From OCS155 cluster bacterium AG-422-J23 (GTDB lineage: Bacteria > Actinomycetota > Acidimicrobiia > Actinomarinales > Actinomarinaceae), in NCBI GenBank assembly GCA_003213625.1, contig QCMT01000002.1, forward strand, positions 86,152-150,151: 64,000 nt of DNA, given 5' to 3'. Positions 24,281 through 32,525 of this stretch are shown here, piece after piece (within the stretch, counting starts at the first letter, position 1; every line of letters starts with the position of its first letter). The position numbers were made by a program, and so were the translations under genes. A model generated the notes under the pieces. The model worked only from the letters and a program-made list of their open reading frames with translations. It made no database searches and was not told where the DNA came from.

Positions 24281-25448
24281 GAGATTTTATTGAAGCAGTC
24301 AAGGATCTATCCATATCTGATATTAAATCCTCAATATTCTCTAGGCCTACAGAAATTCTAATTAAATCATCTGGTGCTTCAGCATCTGTTCCAGCTGCTG
24401 AATCATGTGTCATCAATGAAGGGACTTCAATCAATGACTCTACACCACCTAAACTTACGGCCAATTTATATAAATCTAAATTAGAAAACAATTTTTGATC
24501 GTCTATGTGATCCTCTGTGTAAAAGCTGAGCATTCCACCAAAATAATCCATTTGCTTTACAGCAATCTCGTGATTTTTAAAATTTGTAAGACCTGGATAT
24601 CTAACTTCTTTAATATGTTCAGAATTCAATAAATATTCAGCAAGTTGATGGGCATTTTTTGAATGCATTTGTATTCGGGGTCCAAGCGTATATAAACCTC
24701 TTTGTGCAAGATAGGCATCAAATGGTGACATTACTGCACCACTTGCTTTTTGCACTAAATGTAAATATTCGTGTACTTCAGAATTATTTGTTACTACAAC
24801 TCCTCCAAGAGTATCGCTGTGTCCCCCAATATATTTAGTTGTTGAGTGCATAATAATGTCGACACCATGTTCAAAAGGCCTTGTTATAAATGGTGTTGAG
24901 AAAGTACTGTCAGCAACTAAAAGTGAGCCTTTATCATGTACAATCTTCGCAATAGAAGACATATCATAAAGATTTATATTTGGATTAGATGGAGATTCTA
25001 TCCAAACAAGTTTTGTATTCTCATTAATCAAAGATTCTAATTTTTCTGTTTCATTGAAATTACAAAAATTTACTTCTATGCCCCGCTTTGTTGCAATCTG
25101 GGTAAAAAATCTTGTTGTGCCACCATAAACTTCTTGGGTAATAAGAACATTTTCACCTGGTTTGACCAACTCTGCAATCATTGTCACACAAGCCATTCCA
25201 GAAGCCATAGCAAAACCATGCAAAGTTTCATGATCATCAACGCCTTCTAATGAAGCCATAGTTCTCTCAAAAATCTCTCTTGTTGGGTTATTCATTCTTC
25301 CATAAAAATATTCAGATTCACCAGGTTCTAAATTTTCATAAGTTGTAGACATATGGATAGGAGGCATGACATCACCAGTTGGTAACTTAAATTTTTTTTG
25401 AGTATGTATGGCTCTTGTGTTTATGCCATATTTTTTTGATTCCCCCAT
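24261..25448 (-). CDS. metB: Cystathionine gamma-synthase / trans-sulfuration PLP enzyme
   Basis: 395 residues. TRAIHTQ, PPIHMSTTY, YFYGRMNNPT, MASGMACVT, VYGGTTRFF, IESPSNPN, VADSTFSTP and HSTTKYIGGHSD (PLP Lys 205) follow the order of the Cys/Met-metabolism PLP family. It catalyses gamma-replacement or elimination in cysteine/methionine interconversion. Gamma-synthase, gamma-lyase and sulfhydrylase activities are hard to separate by eye, so metB is tentative. TACAAT ends 6 nt before the ATG. Confidence 0.85.
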   Translation of the reverse strand: MGESKKYGINTRAIHTQKKFKLPTGDVMPPIHMSTTYENLEPGESEYFYGRMNNPTREIFERTMASLEGVDDHETLHGFAMASGMACVTMIAELVKPGENVLITQEVYGGTTRFFTQIATKRGIEVNFCNFNETEKLESLINENTKLVWIESPSNPNINLYDMSSIAKIVHDKGSLLVADSTFSTPFITRPFEHGVDIIMHSTTKYIGGHSDTLGGVVVTNNSEVHEYLHLVQKASGAVMSPFDAYLAQRGLYTLGPRIQMHSKNAHQLAEYLLNSEHIKEVRYPGLTNFKNHEIAVKQMDYFGGMLSFYTEDHIDDQKLFSNLDLYKLAVSLGGVESLIEVPSLMTHDSAAGTDAEAPDDLIRISVGLENIEDLISDMDRSLTASIKSLDESKK

Positions 25449-25454
25449 GTGAGA

Positions 25455-25460
25455 ATTGTA
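25455..25460 (-). promoter_or_regulatory. Leaderless -10 element (TACAAT) of the metB-like gene
   Basis: Minus-strand TACAAT ends 6 nt before the ATG at 25448. Confidence 0.5.
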
Positions 25461-25508
25461 TATCGGTTTGTATTGATATGCACCAACAAATATCTCTTTT
25501 ACGAAGAA

Positions 25509-26711
25509 TTAAATCGATACTTTAATTTCTTTAAACCCTCTAATACCAAATGCGCCAGTTCTTTCAGGTTCATCAACCAAAGCAACTTCGTGTTTAAATA
25601 AATTTTGAAATGAGACTTCTAATTCTAATCTTGCGAGATGAGCTCCTAGACAAAAATGAACACCACCTCCGAAACTCGTATGACTTAAATTACTTCTTTC
25701 AAAATCTATTTTTTCTGGATTTTCAAATGCTGTTTCATCTCTATTTGCTGATCCAAGAAGAATGGCAATTTTTGAATTCTTTGAAAGATTTATACCTGAA
25801 ACAACAGTCTCTTCTAAAACCCATCTTTGAAAAAACTGAAGAGGACTATCCCAACGAATTAATTCTTCGATGATATTTTTAATGTCATATTTTTTATCCA
25901 AATTTTTTGTTGAGATGTTATTCAACAACAACGCAACTATTGAATTTCCAATAGTATTCACTGTTGCTTCATGACCAGCATTTAAAAGTAGTATTACTGT
26001 GCAAATTATTTGATCTTTTGTTAGTTGTTGGTTGTTTTCAGAAACTTGTGACAATCTAGATATCATGTCATTTTGCGGATTGTTGTTTTTCTTATCAATT
26101 AGATCACTCATATAAATATAGAAATCTTTTGCTGCAGCTTCGGCTTCATTTGCATTTTCATCAGAAACTTTCAAGTCATACATTTTTACAATTGAATGTG
26201 ACCAGTAAAGAAATTTTTCATAATCCTCTTCTGGCACCCCAAGTAGCTCTCCAATCACTGCTATTGAATAAGGTTGAGCATAATCTGCAAGAAGATCGAA
26301 TTTTTCATGATTAATTTTATTAAGAAGTTCATTTGATTTTGTTTCCATAAAAGGTCTCAACTCTTGTACTTGTCTATTCAAAAATGCTTTAGCAACTAAC
26401 CCTCTAAGCTCATCATGGATATTTCCCTCAAGATTCAACAAATTAAATTCCTCAGTTTTCCAAAAATAATCGTAATCTTTTGGGTTAATCAATTTTTCAT
26501 CTGAGTCTTTCACATAGTCCTCAGGTTCTGAAGATGAAAAATTCTTGCTTTTTTGTATTTCTTTAACGTCTTCAAAATGTGTAATTAAATTCAACCCGGA
26601 CAGTTTGTCATAATGAATAGGGGAACTATTTCTTAACTCTTTTAAATATGGATAGGGGTTTTTTATAAAGTCCTTATCTTCATTTGGAAAGGTTATTTCT
26701 GGAATGTTCAT
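25509..26711 (-). CDS. Cytochrome P450 (class I bacterial type)
   Basis: 400 residues. I-helix LLNAGHEATVNTIGN, EELIRW as ExxR, and heme loop FGGGVHFCLGAHLAR with Cys 354. The overall length and AGHEAT motif are typical of soluble actinobacterial CYPs that receive electrons from a ferredoxin. No ferredoxin or reductase gene is adjacent. It differs strongly from the P450 at 9333-10607. TAATTT ends 6 nt before the ATG. Confidence 0.93.
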   Translation of the reverse strand: MNIPEITFPNEDKDFIKNPYPYLKELRNSSPIHYDKLSGLNLITHFEDVKEIQKSKNFSSSEPEDYVKDSDEKLINPKDYDYFWKTEEFNLLNLEGNIHDELRGLVAKAFLNRQVQELRPFMETKSNELLNKINHEKFDLLADYAQPYSIAVIGELLGVPEEDYEKFLYWSHSIVKMYDLKVSDENANEAEAAAKDFYIYMSDLIDKKNNNPQNDMISRLSQVSENNQQLTKDQIICTVILLLNAGHEATVNTIGNSIVALLLNNISTKNLDKKYDIKNIIEELIRWDSPLQFFQRWVLEETVVSGINLSKNSKIAILLGSANRDETAFENPEKIDFERSNLSHTSFGGGVHFCLGAHLARLELEVSFQNLFKHEVALVDEPERTGAFGIRGFKEIKVSI

Positions 26712-26717
26712 ATCACT

Positions 26718-26723
26718 AAATTA
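26718..26723 (-). promoter_or_regulatory. Leaderless -10 element (TAATTT) of the second P450 gene
   Basis: Minus-strand TAATTT ends 6 nt before the ATG at 26711. Confidence 0.4.
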
Positions 26724-26789
26724 TCAGTTTTAGCAATATTTTCTATATATTTATAAAAAATTCTTAGTGACCAGTTTGAAATACGTTGA

Positions 26790-26795
26790 TATCAT
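26790..26795 (+). promoter_or_regulatory. Leaderless -10 element (TATCAT) of the uridine phosphorylase gene
   Basis: TATCAT ends 7 nt before the ATG at 26803 and lies inside the longer alternative frame that begins at the GTG 26767, arguing for the shorter start. Confidence 0.45.
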
Positions 26796-26802
26796 CAAAC
26801 TT

Positions 26803-27567
26803 ATGACAGAAAAAAAATCAATGCTTGATGGCGAAAGGCAATACCATATTCAATTAAAAGAAGGTGATATAGCTGATTTTGTTATCCTTCCAGGCGATCC
26901 AGGAAGAGTAGATTTTATTGCAAAACACTTTGATGATGCAAAAGAAATAGCTTTTAATCGAGAATATAAAACAGTTACTGGAACTTATAAAGGACGACCA
27001 GTGAGTGTAACTTCAACTGGAATAGGATGTCCTTCTGCTGCAATAGCAATAGAAGAACTAGCAAATATCGGAGCAAAAACTTTAGTTCGATTAGGAACCT
27101 CAGGGGCAATGCAAGAACATACAAGAGTTGGCGATTTGGTAATTGCAAATGGAGCTGTACGTCAAGAAGGAACATCACCTCAATATATGCCTATAGAATT
27201 TCCTGCTGTTCCATCAGCTGATATGGTTTCAGCACTAGAAGCTGCCGCAATTGAAAGTAAATCAACGTATCATATTGGGGTAGTTCAATCAAAAGATTCA
27301 TTTTATGGACAACATGATCCAGACTCTATGCCTGTTTCTTATGAATTAAATCAAAAATGGGAAGCCTGGGTTAAAGGTGGTGTCTTATGTTCAGAAATGG
27401 AAGTATCAACTTTGTTTGTAGTTGGAAGCTATAGAAGAATCAGAACAGGGGCTTTACTTGTTGTTTACGGAGATCAAAATAGACAAGAAGCACTTTCAAA
27501 AGAAGATTATTTAGATTCAGTAAACAAAGCAACAAAGATCATTCTTGAATCAAGTTTGAAGATATAA
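26803..27567 (+). CDS. udp: Uridine phosphorylase (NP-I family)
   Basis: 254 residues from the ATG at 26803; an in-frame GTG at 26767 would add 12 residues but overlies the -10. ERQYHIQLKEGDIADFVILPGDPGRVDFIA is the family N-terminus with the GDPxR phosphate loop, then STGIGCPSAAIAIEEL, VRLGTSGAMQ, and CSEMEVSTLF with the ribose-binding EMEVST. It phosphorolyses uridine to uracil and ribose 1-phosphate. A ribokinase gene lies just downstream on the other strand, consistent with nucleoside scavenging. Confidence 0.9.
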   Translation: MTEKKSMLDGERQYHIQLKEGDIADFVILPGDPGRVDFIAKHFDDAKEIAFNREYKTVTGTYKGRPVSVTSTGIGCPSAAIAIEELANIGAKTLVRLGTSGAMQEHTRVGDLVIANGAVRQEGTSPQYMPIEFPAVPSADMVSALEAAAIESKSTYHIGVVQSKDSFYGQHDPDSMPVSYELNQKWEAWVKGGVLCSEMEVSTLFVVGSYRRIRTGALLVVYGDQNRQEALSKEDYLDSVNKATKIILESSLKI

Positions 27568-27574
27568 TCTAATT

Positions 27575-27799
27575 ATGGATTCAGGAAATCTAATCGCGTT
27601 TTTAAAAAAATTTAGTTTTGGAAGACTAATTGGTTGCGGGATTGTATTAAGAATTGCAGTTGCGCTTGTTGACGGTGTTTTTGGTTTAGAAATAAATGAA
27701 ATTGAAAACTTTAATATATATTTATTTGTAGTTGCGTTAATTTATACAGTCTTTTGGATGTTCAATAAAAGCTATTCAGATGAAGAATATGAGGATTGA
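27575..27799 (+). CDS. Small membrane protein (74 aa)
   Basis: Starts 7 nt after udp. GRLIGCGIVLRIAVALVDGVFGL and FNIYLFVVALIYTVFWMF are two hydrophobic segments, then an acidic tail SYSDEEYED. Its 3' end overlaps the convergent ribokinase gene by 28 nt. No family recognised. Confidence 0.5.
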   Translation: MDSGNLIAFLKKFSFGRLIGCGIVLRIAVALVDGVFGLEINEIENFNIYLFVVALIYTVFWMFNKSYSDEEYED

Positions 27800-28647
27800 G
27801 TCCCCCTTTTTGTAACAGACAAACTAGCTTTATCAATTGCTAAATTTATAGCGTCATTAACTTTTAAATCTTTCGATAGCCCATATACAAAAGATCCGAC
27901 AAAAGCATCTCCCGCACCTGTTGTATCAACGGCGTCGACTTTTGGTGCTTTAAATTTTATAATTTCACCATCCTCAACATATAAAACACCTTGTTCTCCG
28001 TAAGTGACAAGTAGATTACATGGAATTGTTTTTGAGAATTCTAATATATTTTCATCTGTTACATCCAATCCACTAATTATTTGAAATTCATTTTCATTTG
28101 GAATAAGCCAGTCAATCTTTTTAAGAAAGGCACTCTCTAAATTTTTTCCAGGAGCTGGATTAAAAACTGTAGTTATATTATTTTGTTTTGCATAATCAAA
28201 TACATCATGATTCACATCCATTGGAATTTCAGCTTGTCCGATAAGATAAGATACATTTTCTATTTCTTGAAGAGACGCTATTGCTTTATTTCCGTCAATT
28301 TCATTGTTTGCTCCAGGAATAACAATGATTTTATTTTCACCCCTAGCATTTACCCATATGGGAGCTACACCACTTGACACTTTTACTCTTTGAATATGAT
28401 CAACATTTACATTGTTCTCAATAAAATTATTGATTGTAGAATCCCCAAAAATATCATTTCCTAAACAAGAAATCATGTAGACATCAGCACCTAATAGCCC
28501 AGCCATCACTGCTTGATTTGCCCCTTTACCACCAAATCCAGTTTGAAATGAATCACCTATCAAGGTTTCTCCACTTAAAGGGAATTCAGAGATGTAAGAA
28601 AATTGATCTATATTTGAACTTCCAATGACACATATCTTTTTGTTCAT
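27772..28647 (-). CDS. rbsK: Ribokinase (PfkB family)
   Basis: 291 residues. VIGSSNIDQF at the start, GGKGANQAVMAGLLGADV (PfkB signature 1) and DTTGAGDAFVGSFVYGL (signature 2 with the catalytic Asp). NEDE-like NENEF is present near residue 185. It phosphorylates ribose or a close relative. The ribose 1-phosphate producer Udp is the neighbour. It begins 7 nt after the msrA stop, so the two share a transcript. Confidence 0.87.
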   Translation of the reverse strand: MNKKICVIGSSNIDQFSYISEFPLSGETLIGDSFQTGFGGKGANQAVMAGLLGADVYMISCLGNDIFGDSTINNFIENNVNVDHIQRVKVSSGVAPIWVNARGENKIIVIPGANNEIDGNKAIASLQEIENVSYLIGQAEIPMDVNHDVFDYAKQNNITTVFNPAPGKNLESAFLKKIDWLIPNENEFQIISGLDVTDENILEFSKTIPCNLLVTYGEQGVLYVEDGEIIKFKAPKVDAVDTTGAGDAFVGSFVYGLSKDLKVNDAINLAIDKASLSVTKRGTQSSYSSSE

Positions 28648-28654
28648 CGATAAG

Positions 28655-29254
28655 TTACTCGTCTCCCCACGTATCTTCTAAGAAGCCTTTTCTCCCACTT
28701 GCTTCTGCATATATTTTGTACCGAGCACTTTGTTTCTTATAAAAATCTTGATGATATTCCTCTGCAATATAAAAAACAGGTGCTTCTGTAATCGCAGTAA
28801 CAATGGGTTTATCAAATTTGTTCGACTTTTCTAACTCATCTTTAGATCTAAGTGCTTCTTCCATTTGTTCTGGTCCTACCGTAAATATTTCGGTTCTGTA
28901 TTGTGATCCAACATCTGCAAATTGATAATTCAATGCTGTTGGGTCAATGTTTCGCCAAAAAACTTCTAGAAGCTCACCGTATGTAATAATATTTGGATCA
29001 TACTCAATCTCAACTACCTCTGCATGACCAGTATTACCCATACTTACCTGTTCATATGTTGGATTCTCAATCTCTCCACCCATATATCCAGAGGTTGCTT
29101 CAAGTACACCATCAAGAACTTCAAATGGTGGTTCCATGCACCAAAAACATCCACCAGCAAAGTAGGCTTTTTCAGTATTTTGAGTCATATCTGATGTCCC
29201 TAAACTTATGCATGAAAACAATAGTAGTAGAAAAATAAATTTTAAATTTTTCAT
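28655..29254 (-). CDS. msrA: Peptide-methionine (S)-S-oxide reductase, lipoprotein form
   Basis: 199 residues. The N-terminus MKNLKFIFLLLLFSC is a lipoprotein signal (Cys 15), so the enzyme is exported and anchored. AYFAGGCFWCMEPPFE carries the catalytic Cys 36 with Cys 39 close by, followed by GYMGGEIENPTYEQVSMGNTGHAEVVEI, YQFADVGSQYRT and AEEYHQDFYKK, all MsrA signatures. It reduces Met-S-sulfoxide in extracytoplasmic proteins. No msrB or electron-donor gene is next to it. Confidence 0.92.
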   Translation of the reverse strand: MKNLKFIFLLLLFSCISLGTSDMTQNTEKAYFAGGCFWCMEPPFEVLDGVLEATSGYMGGEIENPTYEQVSMGNTGHAEVVEIEYDPNIITYGELLEVFWRNIDPTALNYQFADVGSQYRTEIFTVGPEQMEEALRSKDELEKSNKFDKPIVTAITEAPVFYIAEEYHQDFYKKQSARYKIYAEASGRKGFLEDTWGDE

Positions 29255-29301
29255 AACTCGTAAGTATAGGAATTTAAAAATTTACACTTATTTATTTTAA
29301 A

Positions 29302-29327
29302 AAAAGAGCCCACAAGTGGGCTCTTTT
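29302..29327. terminator. Bidirectional terminator between two minus-strand genes
   Basis: AAAAGAGCCCAC and GTGGGCTCTTTT form a perfect palindrome separated by AA, with A/T runs on both sides. Its position is just downstream of the ABM-like gene (29342-29977) and upstream of msrA. Confidence 0.8.
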
Positions 29328-29341
29328 AAATCATATAAAAT

Positions 29342-29977
29342 TTAATTTGGGCTATCACCCTCATTAAAATCTATTGATGACGTGAATGCATATACTGGTC
29401 CCATATAAGCTACCGTACTACCATCAAAAAGCTCGGTTTCTGATTCACTGTCTAAAGCAGCTTGTAATTTTTCTACAGCCGCATCCATGTCTTCCTGGCT
29501 ATCCCAAAAGTTCCAGCTGATAGCGCTATTTCCATCAAAAATTGCACCAGTCAATTGAAGGCCATTTGACTCCTCATATATTGGTTCAACCTTTTCTTTT
29601 AGAAAATTCAGAACTGCTTCAGTTTCTTTTGCTACACCAACTACAAGTCTCAAGTAGCTTGGTTTTGTCTCACCAACAGCAATTGTTTGATACATTTTCC
29701 CATACACTGCTTCACCTTCATAAATGACTGGTGGAGCTGACATAAAGCTAGAAGCTTCAGCAAGTGTTGCTTGGATTTGTTCAGCAACTGCCTCGCTTGC
29801 TTCTTTGCTATCCCAGGCAGCCATATTTATTCCTGAAGTATCTCCAGTTATTGCGGCCGTCAATGATAAAAGCCCTGGTGTTCCTGAGAATTCAGGCATG
29901 ACCTTTTCTTTAACAAAAGATACAGCCTCATCTTTTTTGTCTTCCTGAAAAGCAGGAATTGTGATTCTAAAGTACAT
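29342..29977 (-). CDS. Two-domain ABM-like protein
   Basis: 211 residues from the ATG at 29977, which has AAGAAAGGA as ribosome-binding site; the frame extends to 29998 but without support. The two halves are similar: ITIPAFQEDKKDEAVSFVKEKVMPEFSGTPGLLSL with INMAAWDSKEAS, then RLVVGVAKETEAVLNFLKEKVEPIYEESNGLQLTG with SWNFWDSQEDMD. This is an internal duplication of a dimeric alpha/beta barrel, so one chain can make a whole barrel. Paralog of the genes at 1-523 and 1167-1811. Function unknown. Confidence 0.75.
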   Translation of the reverse strand: MYFRITIPAFQEDKKDEAVSFVKEKVMPEFSGTPGLLSLTAAITGDTSGINMAAWDSKEASEAVAEQIQATLAEASSFMSAPPVIYEGEAVYGKMYQTIAVGETKPSYLRLVVGVAKETEAVLNFLKEKVEPIYEESNGLQLTGAIFDGNSAISWNFWDSQEDMDAAVEKLQAALDSESETELFDGSTVAYMGPVYAFTSSIDFNEGDSPN

Positions 29978-30125
29978 ATTTTCCTTTCTTAAGACCAATA
30001 CTAAAAACTAACTTAATGAGATGTTGAGAAATTTATGAATTTTATGTTAAATCAAATCTGTCTTGTATATAAAAAATAACAGTATATTATTAAATTAATC
30101 CTTCGACCAAAAGGCGGAGAGAAAT

Positions 30126-30989
30126 ATGAAAATAACAGTACCAAAAATAATTGGATTAAAGAACAGTCGTGTCATATCCATGATGACTGCTTATGATTAT
30201 CCTTCTTCAAAAGCAATATCTGATGCAGAAATAGATATTATTCTCGTAGGAGACTCACTTGCCCAGGTAGTTTTAGGCTATGACGATACTCTCTCAGTTA
30301 CCGTTGATGAAATGCTCCATCACGTTAAAGCTGTTACCAGAGCAAATCCAAACTCCCTTGTTGTAGCAGATATGCCTTATATGAGTTATCACGTTTCTGA
30401 AGAAGAGACAATTAAGAACGCAGCAAGATTCATCCAAGAGGGAAAGGCAGATGCCGTAAAAATTGAGGGTGGGAAAAAAAGAGAAAATATGATTAAAGCA
30501 TTAATTAATGCTGAAATTCCTGTAATGGGTCATCTTGGATTAACTCCCCAATCTAAAAATGTAATGGGTGGTTATAAAATTCAAGGAAAAACTTTAGAAC
30601 TTGCAACAGAATTATTAGAAGATGCAATCCTCCTAGATTCTTTAGGATGCTTTTCTTTTGTTTTAGAGGGAGTTCCAAAGGTAGTTGCTCAAACTATAAC
30701 TGAACAAGTTTCTATTCCTACAATTGGGATAGGTGCCGGGGTACATGTCGATGGACAAGTACTTGTTTATCATGATCTTCTTGGTATGAAATCTAAAGAA
30801 TATATAGATGCAAAATTTGTGAAAAGGTATGACAACCAATATGACAGGGTTGTTGATACGATGAAAAATTTCAAAAAAGACATTGAAAATAAAGAGTTTC
30901 CTACTGATGATCACTCCTATGATTCGGGTGATTCTTTACTAGAAAACCTTGAAGAGTGGAAAAAAGAAGTTAAAAAAATTCTGTCATAA
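30126..30989 (+). CDS. panB: 3-methyl-2-oxobutanoate hydroxymethyltransferase
   Basis: 287 residues. ISMMTAYDYPSSKAISDAEIDIILVGDSLAQVVLGY, VVADMPYMSY, DAVKIEGG, VMGHLGLTPQS and IPTIGIGAG are the PanB signatures with the Mg-binding Asp and Glu residues. It makes ketopantoate for pantothenate/CoA synthesis. Preceded by GGCGGAGAG, a clear Shine-Dalgarno. No panC or panD is adjacent. Confidence 0.94.
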   Translation: MKITVPKIIGLKNSRVISMMTAYDYPSSKAISDAEIDIILVGDSLAQVVLGYDDTLSVTVDEMLHHVKAVTRANPNSLVVADMPYMSYHVSEEETIKNAARFIQEGKADAVKIEGGKKRENMIKALINAEIPVMGHLGLTPQSKNVMGGYKIQGKTLELATELLEDAILLDSLGCFSFVLEGVPKVVAQTITEQVSIPTIGIGAGVHVDGQVLVYHDLLGMKSKEYIDAKFVKRYDNQYDRVVDTMKNFKKDIENKEFPTDDHSYDSGDSLLENLEEWKKEVKKILS

Positions 30990-31060
30990 CCCATATCTAG
31001 TATTAAATTAATAAGTACCTGCTTCGTAAGAAGCCACGTACAAGTGTCCATAGGAGATAT
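30990..31060 (+). promoter_or_regulatory. 5' leader of the rpsF operon with a GNRA hairpin
   Basis: A perfect stem GCTTC-GTAA-GAAGC (31021-31034) is followed by CACGTACAAGTG and the Shine-Dalgarno AGGAGAT ahead of rpsF. Leaders of this operon are often bound by S6:S18 for feedback control in other bacteria; the hairpin here could serve that, but I cannot show the S6:S18 consensus. Confidence 0.4.
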
Positions 31061-31348
31061 ATGAGTAAATATGATTTAGTCTCAATTGTGAGACCGACCG
31101 CTGAAGACAGCGTTGTTGAAGAACTACACAAAACTATAACTGATTTAATTACCACTAATGGTGGTAACGTATCAGATCAAGGAGTTTGGCAAAAAAGAAA
31201 ACTTGCTTATCAAATTGATACTTTCAATGAAGGTATTTATACAATTACTTCATTTGAAGGTCCTGGAAATATTCCTGGAGAGTTAGATAGAGTGCTAAAA
31301 ATATCTGATGATGTTATTAGACACAAAGTGTTAAAGATGGAAAGCTAG
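31061..31348 (+). CDS. rpsF: Ribosomal protein bS6
   Basis: 95 residues; YDLVSIVRPTAEDSVVEELHKTI, VWQKRKLAYQID and YTITSFEGPGNIPGELDRVLKISDDVIRHKVLK are standard S6. First gene of the conserved rpsF-ssb-rpsR-rplI-dnaB order. It binds 16S rRNA with S18 in the small-subunit platform. Confidence 0.96.
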   Translation: MSKYDLVSIVRPTAEDSVVEELHKTITDLITTNGGNVSDQGVWQKRKLAYQIDTFNEGIYTITSFEGPGNIPGELDRVLKISDDVIRHKVLKMES

Positions 31349-31358
31349 AGGTAGAGAA

Positions 31359-31784
31359 ATGGTAGATAACACAGTAACAATAATTGGAAATTTAACAGCT
31401 GATCCAGAAGTAAGAGTCACAGACTCTGGTGCAACATTAGCTGAGATAAGAATTGCACAAAACAAAAGAAAAAGAAACAATGACGGATCTTGGGACGAAG
31501 GTGAGCCAATGTTCTTCCAGGGAACAGTTTGGAATGATATGGCAGAAAATGCATCTTCAACATTACAAAAAGGAATGAGAGTAATCGTTGTTGGTAGATT
31601 AAATTACAGATCTTGGGAGACACAAGACGGACAAAACAGATCAGTAGTGGATATAGCTATCGATGAAATTGCACCTAGTTTGAGATGGGCAAGAGCAAAT
31701 GTTGAGAGAACATCAGGTGGAGGGAGCGTATCAGAAGCACCTAAAGCAAGAGATGATTTCGAAGAGAACGAAGCTCCGTTTTAA
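31359..31784 (+). CDS. ssb: Single-stranded DNA-binding protein
   Basis: 141 residues. OB fold from NTVTIIGNLTADPEVR to VVDIAIDEIAPSLRWA, then a short linker and the acidic tip DDFEENEAPF (ending in PF, as required for binding partner proteins). The linker is short compared with high-GC actinobacteria, in keeping with a streamlined genome. It follows rpsF by 10 nt. Confidence 0.95.
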   Translation: MVDNTVTIIGNLTADPEVRVTDSGATLAEIRIAQNKRKRNNDGSWDEGEPMFFQGTVWNDMAENASSTLQKGMRVIVVGRLNYRSWETQDGQNRSVVDIAIDEIAPSLRWARANVERTSGGGSVSEAPKARDDFEENEAPF

Positions 31785-31792
31785 GGTATATC

Positions 31793-32077
31793 ATGGGTAA
31801 ATCAAACAACAGATCAAGTAAGCCAAAGTTATCAAAATATGAAGCTCCAAAACAAAGGAGAATTACAAAAGAGCAAATAGAAAATGCAACATATAAAGAT
31901 GTAAAACTTTTAGAAAAATTTCTATCTGATAGAGGAAAAATCAGATCCAGCTTAATTACAGGGATAACTAAACAAGAACAAGCAAAAATTGCCAGACTTG
32001 TAAAAATTGGAAGAGAGTTAGCTCTTTTGCCTTATGTAACGACAAGTTCTTATAAGCAATCCTACAACAGAAGATGA
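31793..32077 (+). CDS. rpsR: Ribosomal protein bS18
   Basis: 94 residues. YKDVKLLEKFLSDRGKIRSSLITGITKQEQAKIARLVKIGRELALLPYV is the S18 core. A basic N-terminal extension of about 25 residues precedes it. No CxxC zinc motif (C-minus form). Its stop overlaps the rplI start. Confidence 0.95.
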   Translation: MGKSNNRSSKPKLSKYEAPKQRRITKEQIENATYKDVKLLEKFLSDRGKIRSSLITGITKQEQAKIARLVKIGRELALLPYVTTSSYKQSYNRR

Positions 32078-32520
32078 AAGTAATTTTAAATCAAGATATC
32101 AAGAAACTTGGTAAAAAAGGAGACGTTGTCGAGGTTGCTAAAGGTTATGCAAGAAATTATCTACTTCCTAAGAACTTAGGTATAAAAGCTACTCCAAAAA
32201 ATATTTTACTTGCGGAAAAAATGCAAGAAAAGAGACAAGCCTCTATCGAAGAAAATATTGAGTTAGCAAATTCTATCAAAGAAGGACTTGCCGATGCAAA
32301 AATTGTAATTGCTGCAAATTCAACTGACGAAGGCACACTTTATGCTGCAATTTCAAATGATTCAATAATTGAAGCAATCGAAAAATTTTCGGGGTATAAA
32401 ATTGAAGAAGATCAAATAGCTGAAAATTCAATCAAAGAAATAGGTTTACACAACATTGCTATCAATCTAAGTGGAGATGTTTCATTTGAAGTAACTCTAG
32501 AAATTGTTCCGGAGACATAA
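32074..32520 (+). CDS. rplI: Ribosomal protein bL9
   Basis: 148 residues. MKVILNQDIKKLGKKGDVVEVAKGYARNYLLPKNLGIKAT is the diagnostic N-domain, then the long connecting helix and the C-domain. Binds 23S rRNA near the L1 stalk. ATGA overlap with rpsR indicates coupling. Confidence 0.96.
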   Translation: MKVILNQDIKKLGKKGDVVEVAKGYARNYLLPKNLGIKATPKNILLAEKMQEKRQASIEENIELANSIKEGLADAKIVIAANSTDEGTLYAAISNDSIIEAIEKFSGYKIEEDQIAENSIKEIGLHNIAINLSGDVSFEVTLEIVPET

Positions 32521-32525
32521 ATAAT

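Noticed and set aside
29998..30125. Small gene or riboswitch before panB
   Set aside because: The stretch has only a TATATT-like -10 and a Shine-Dalgarno; no stable fold or ORF is visible.
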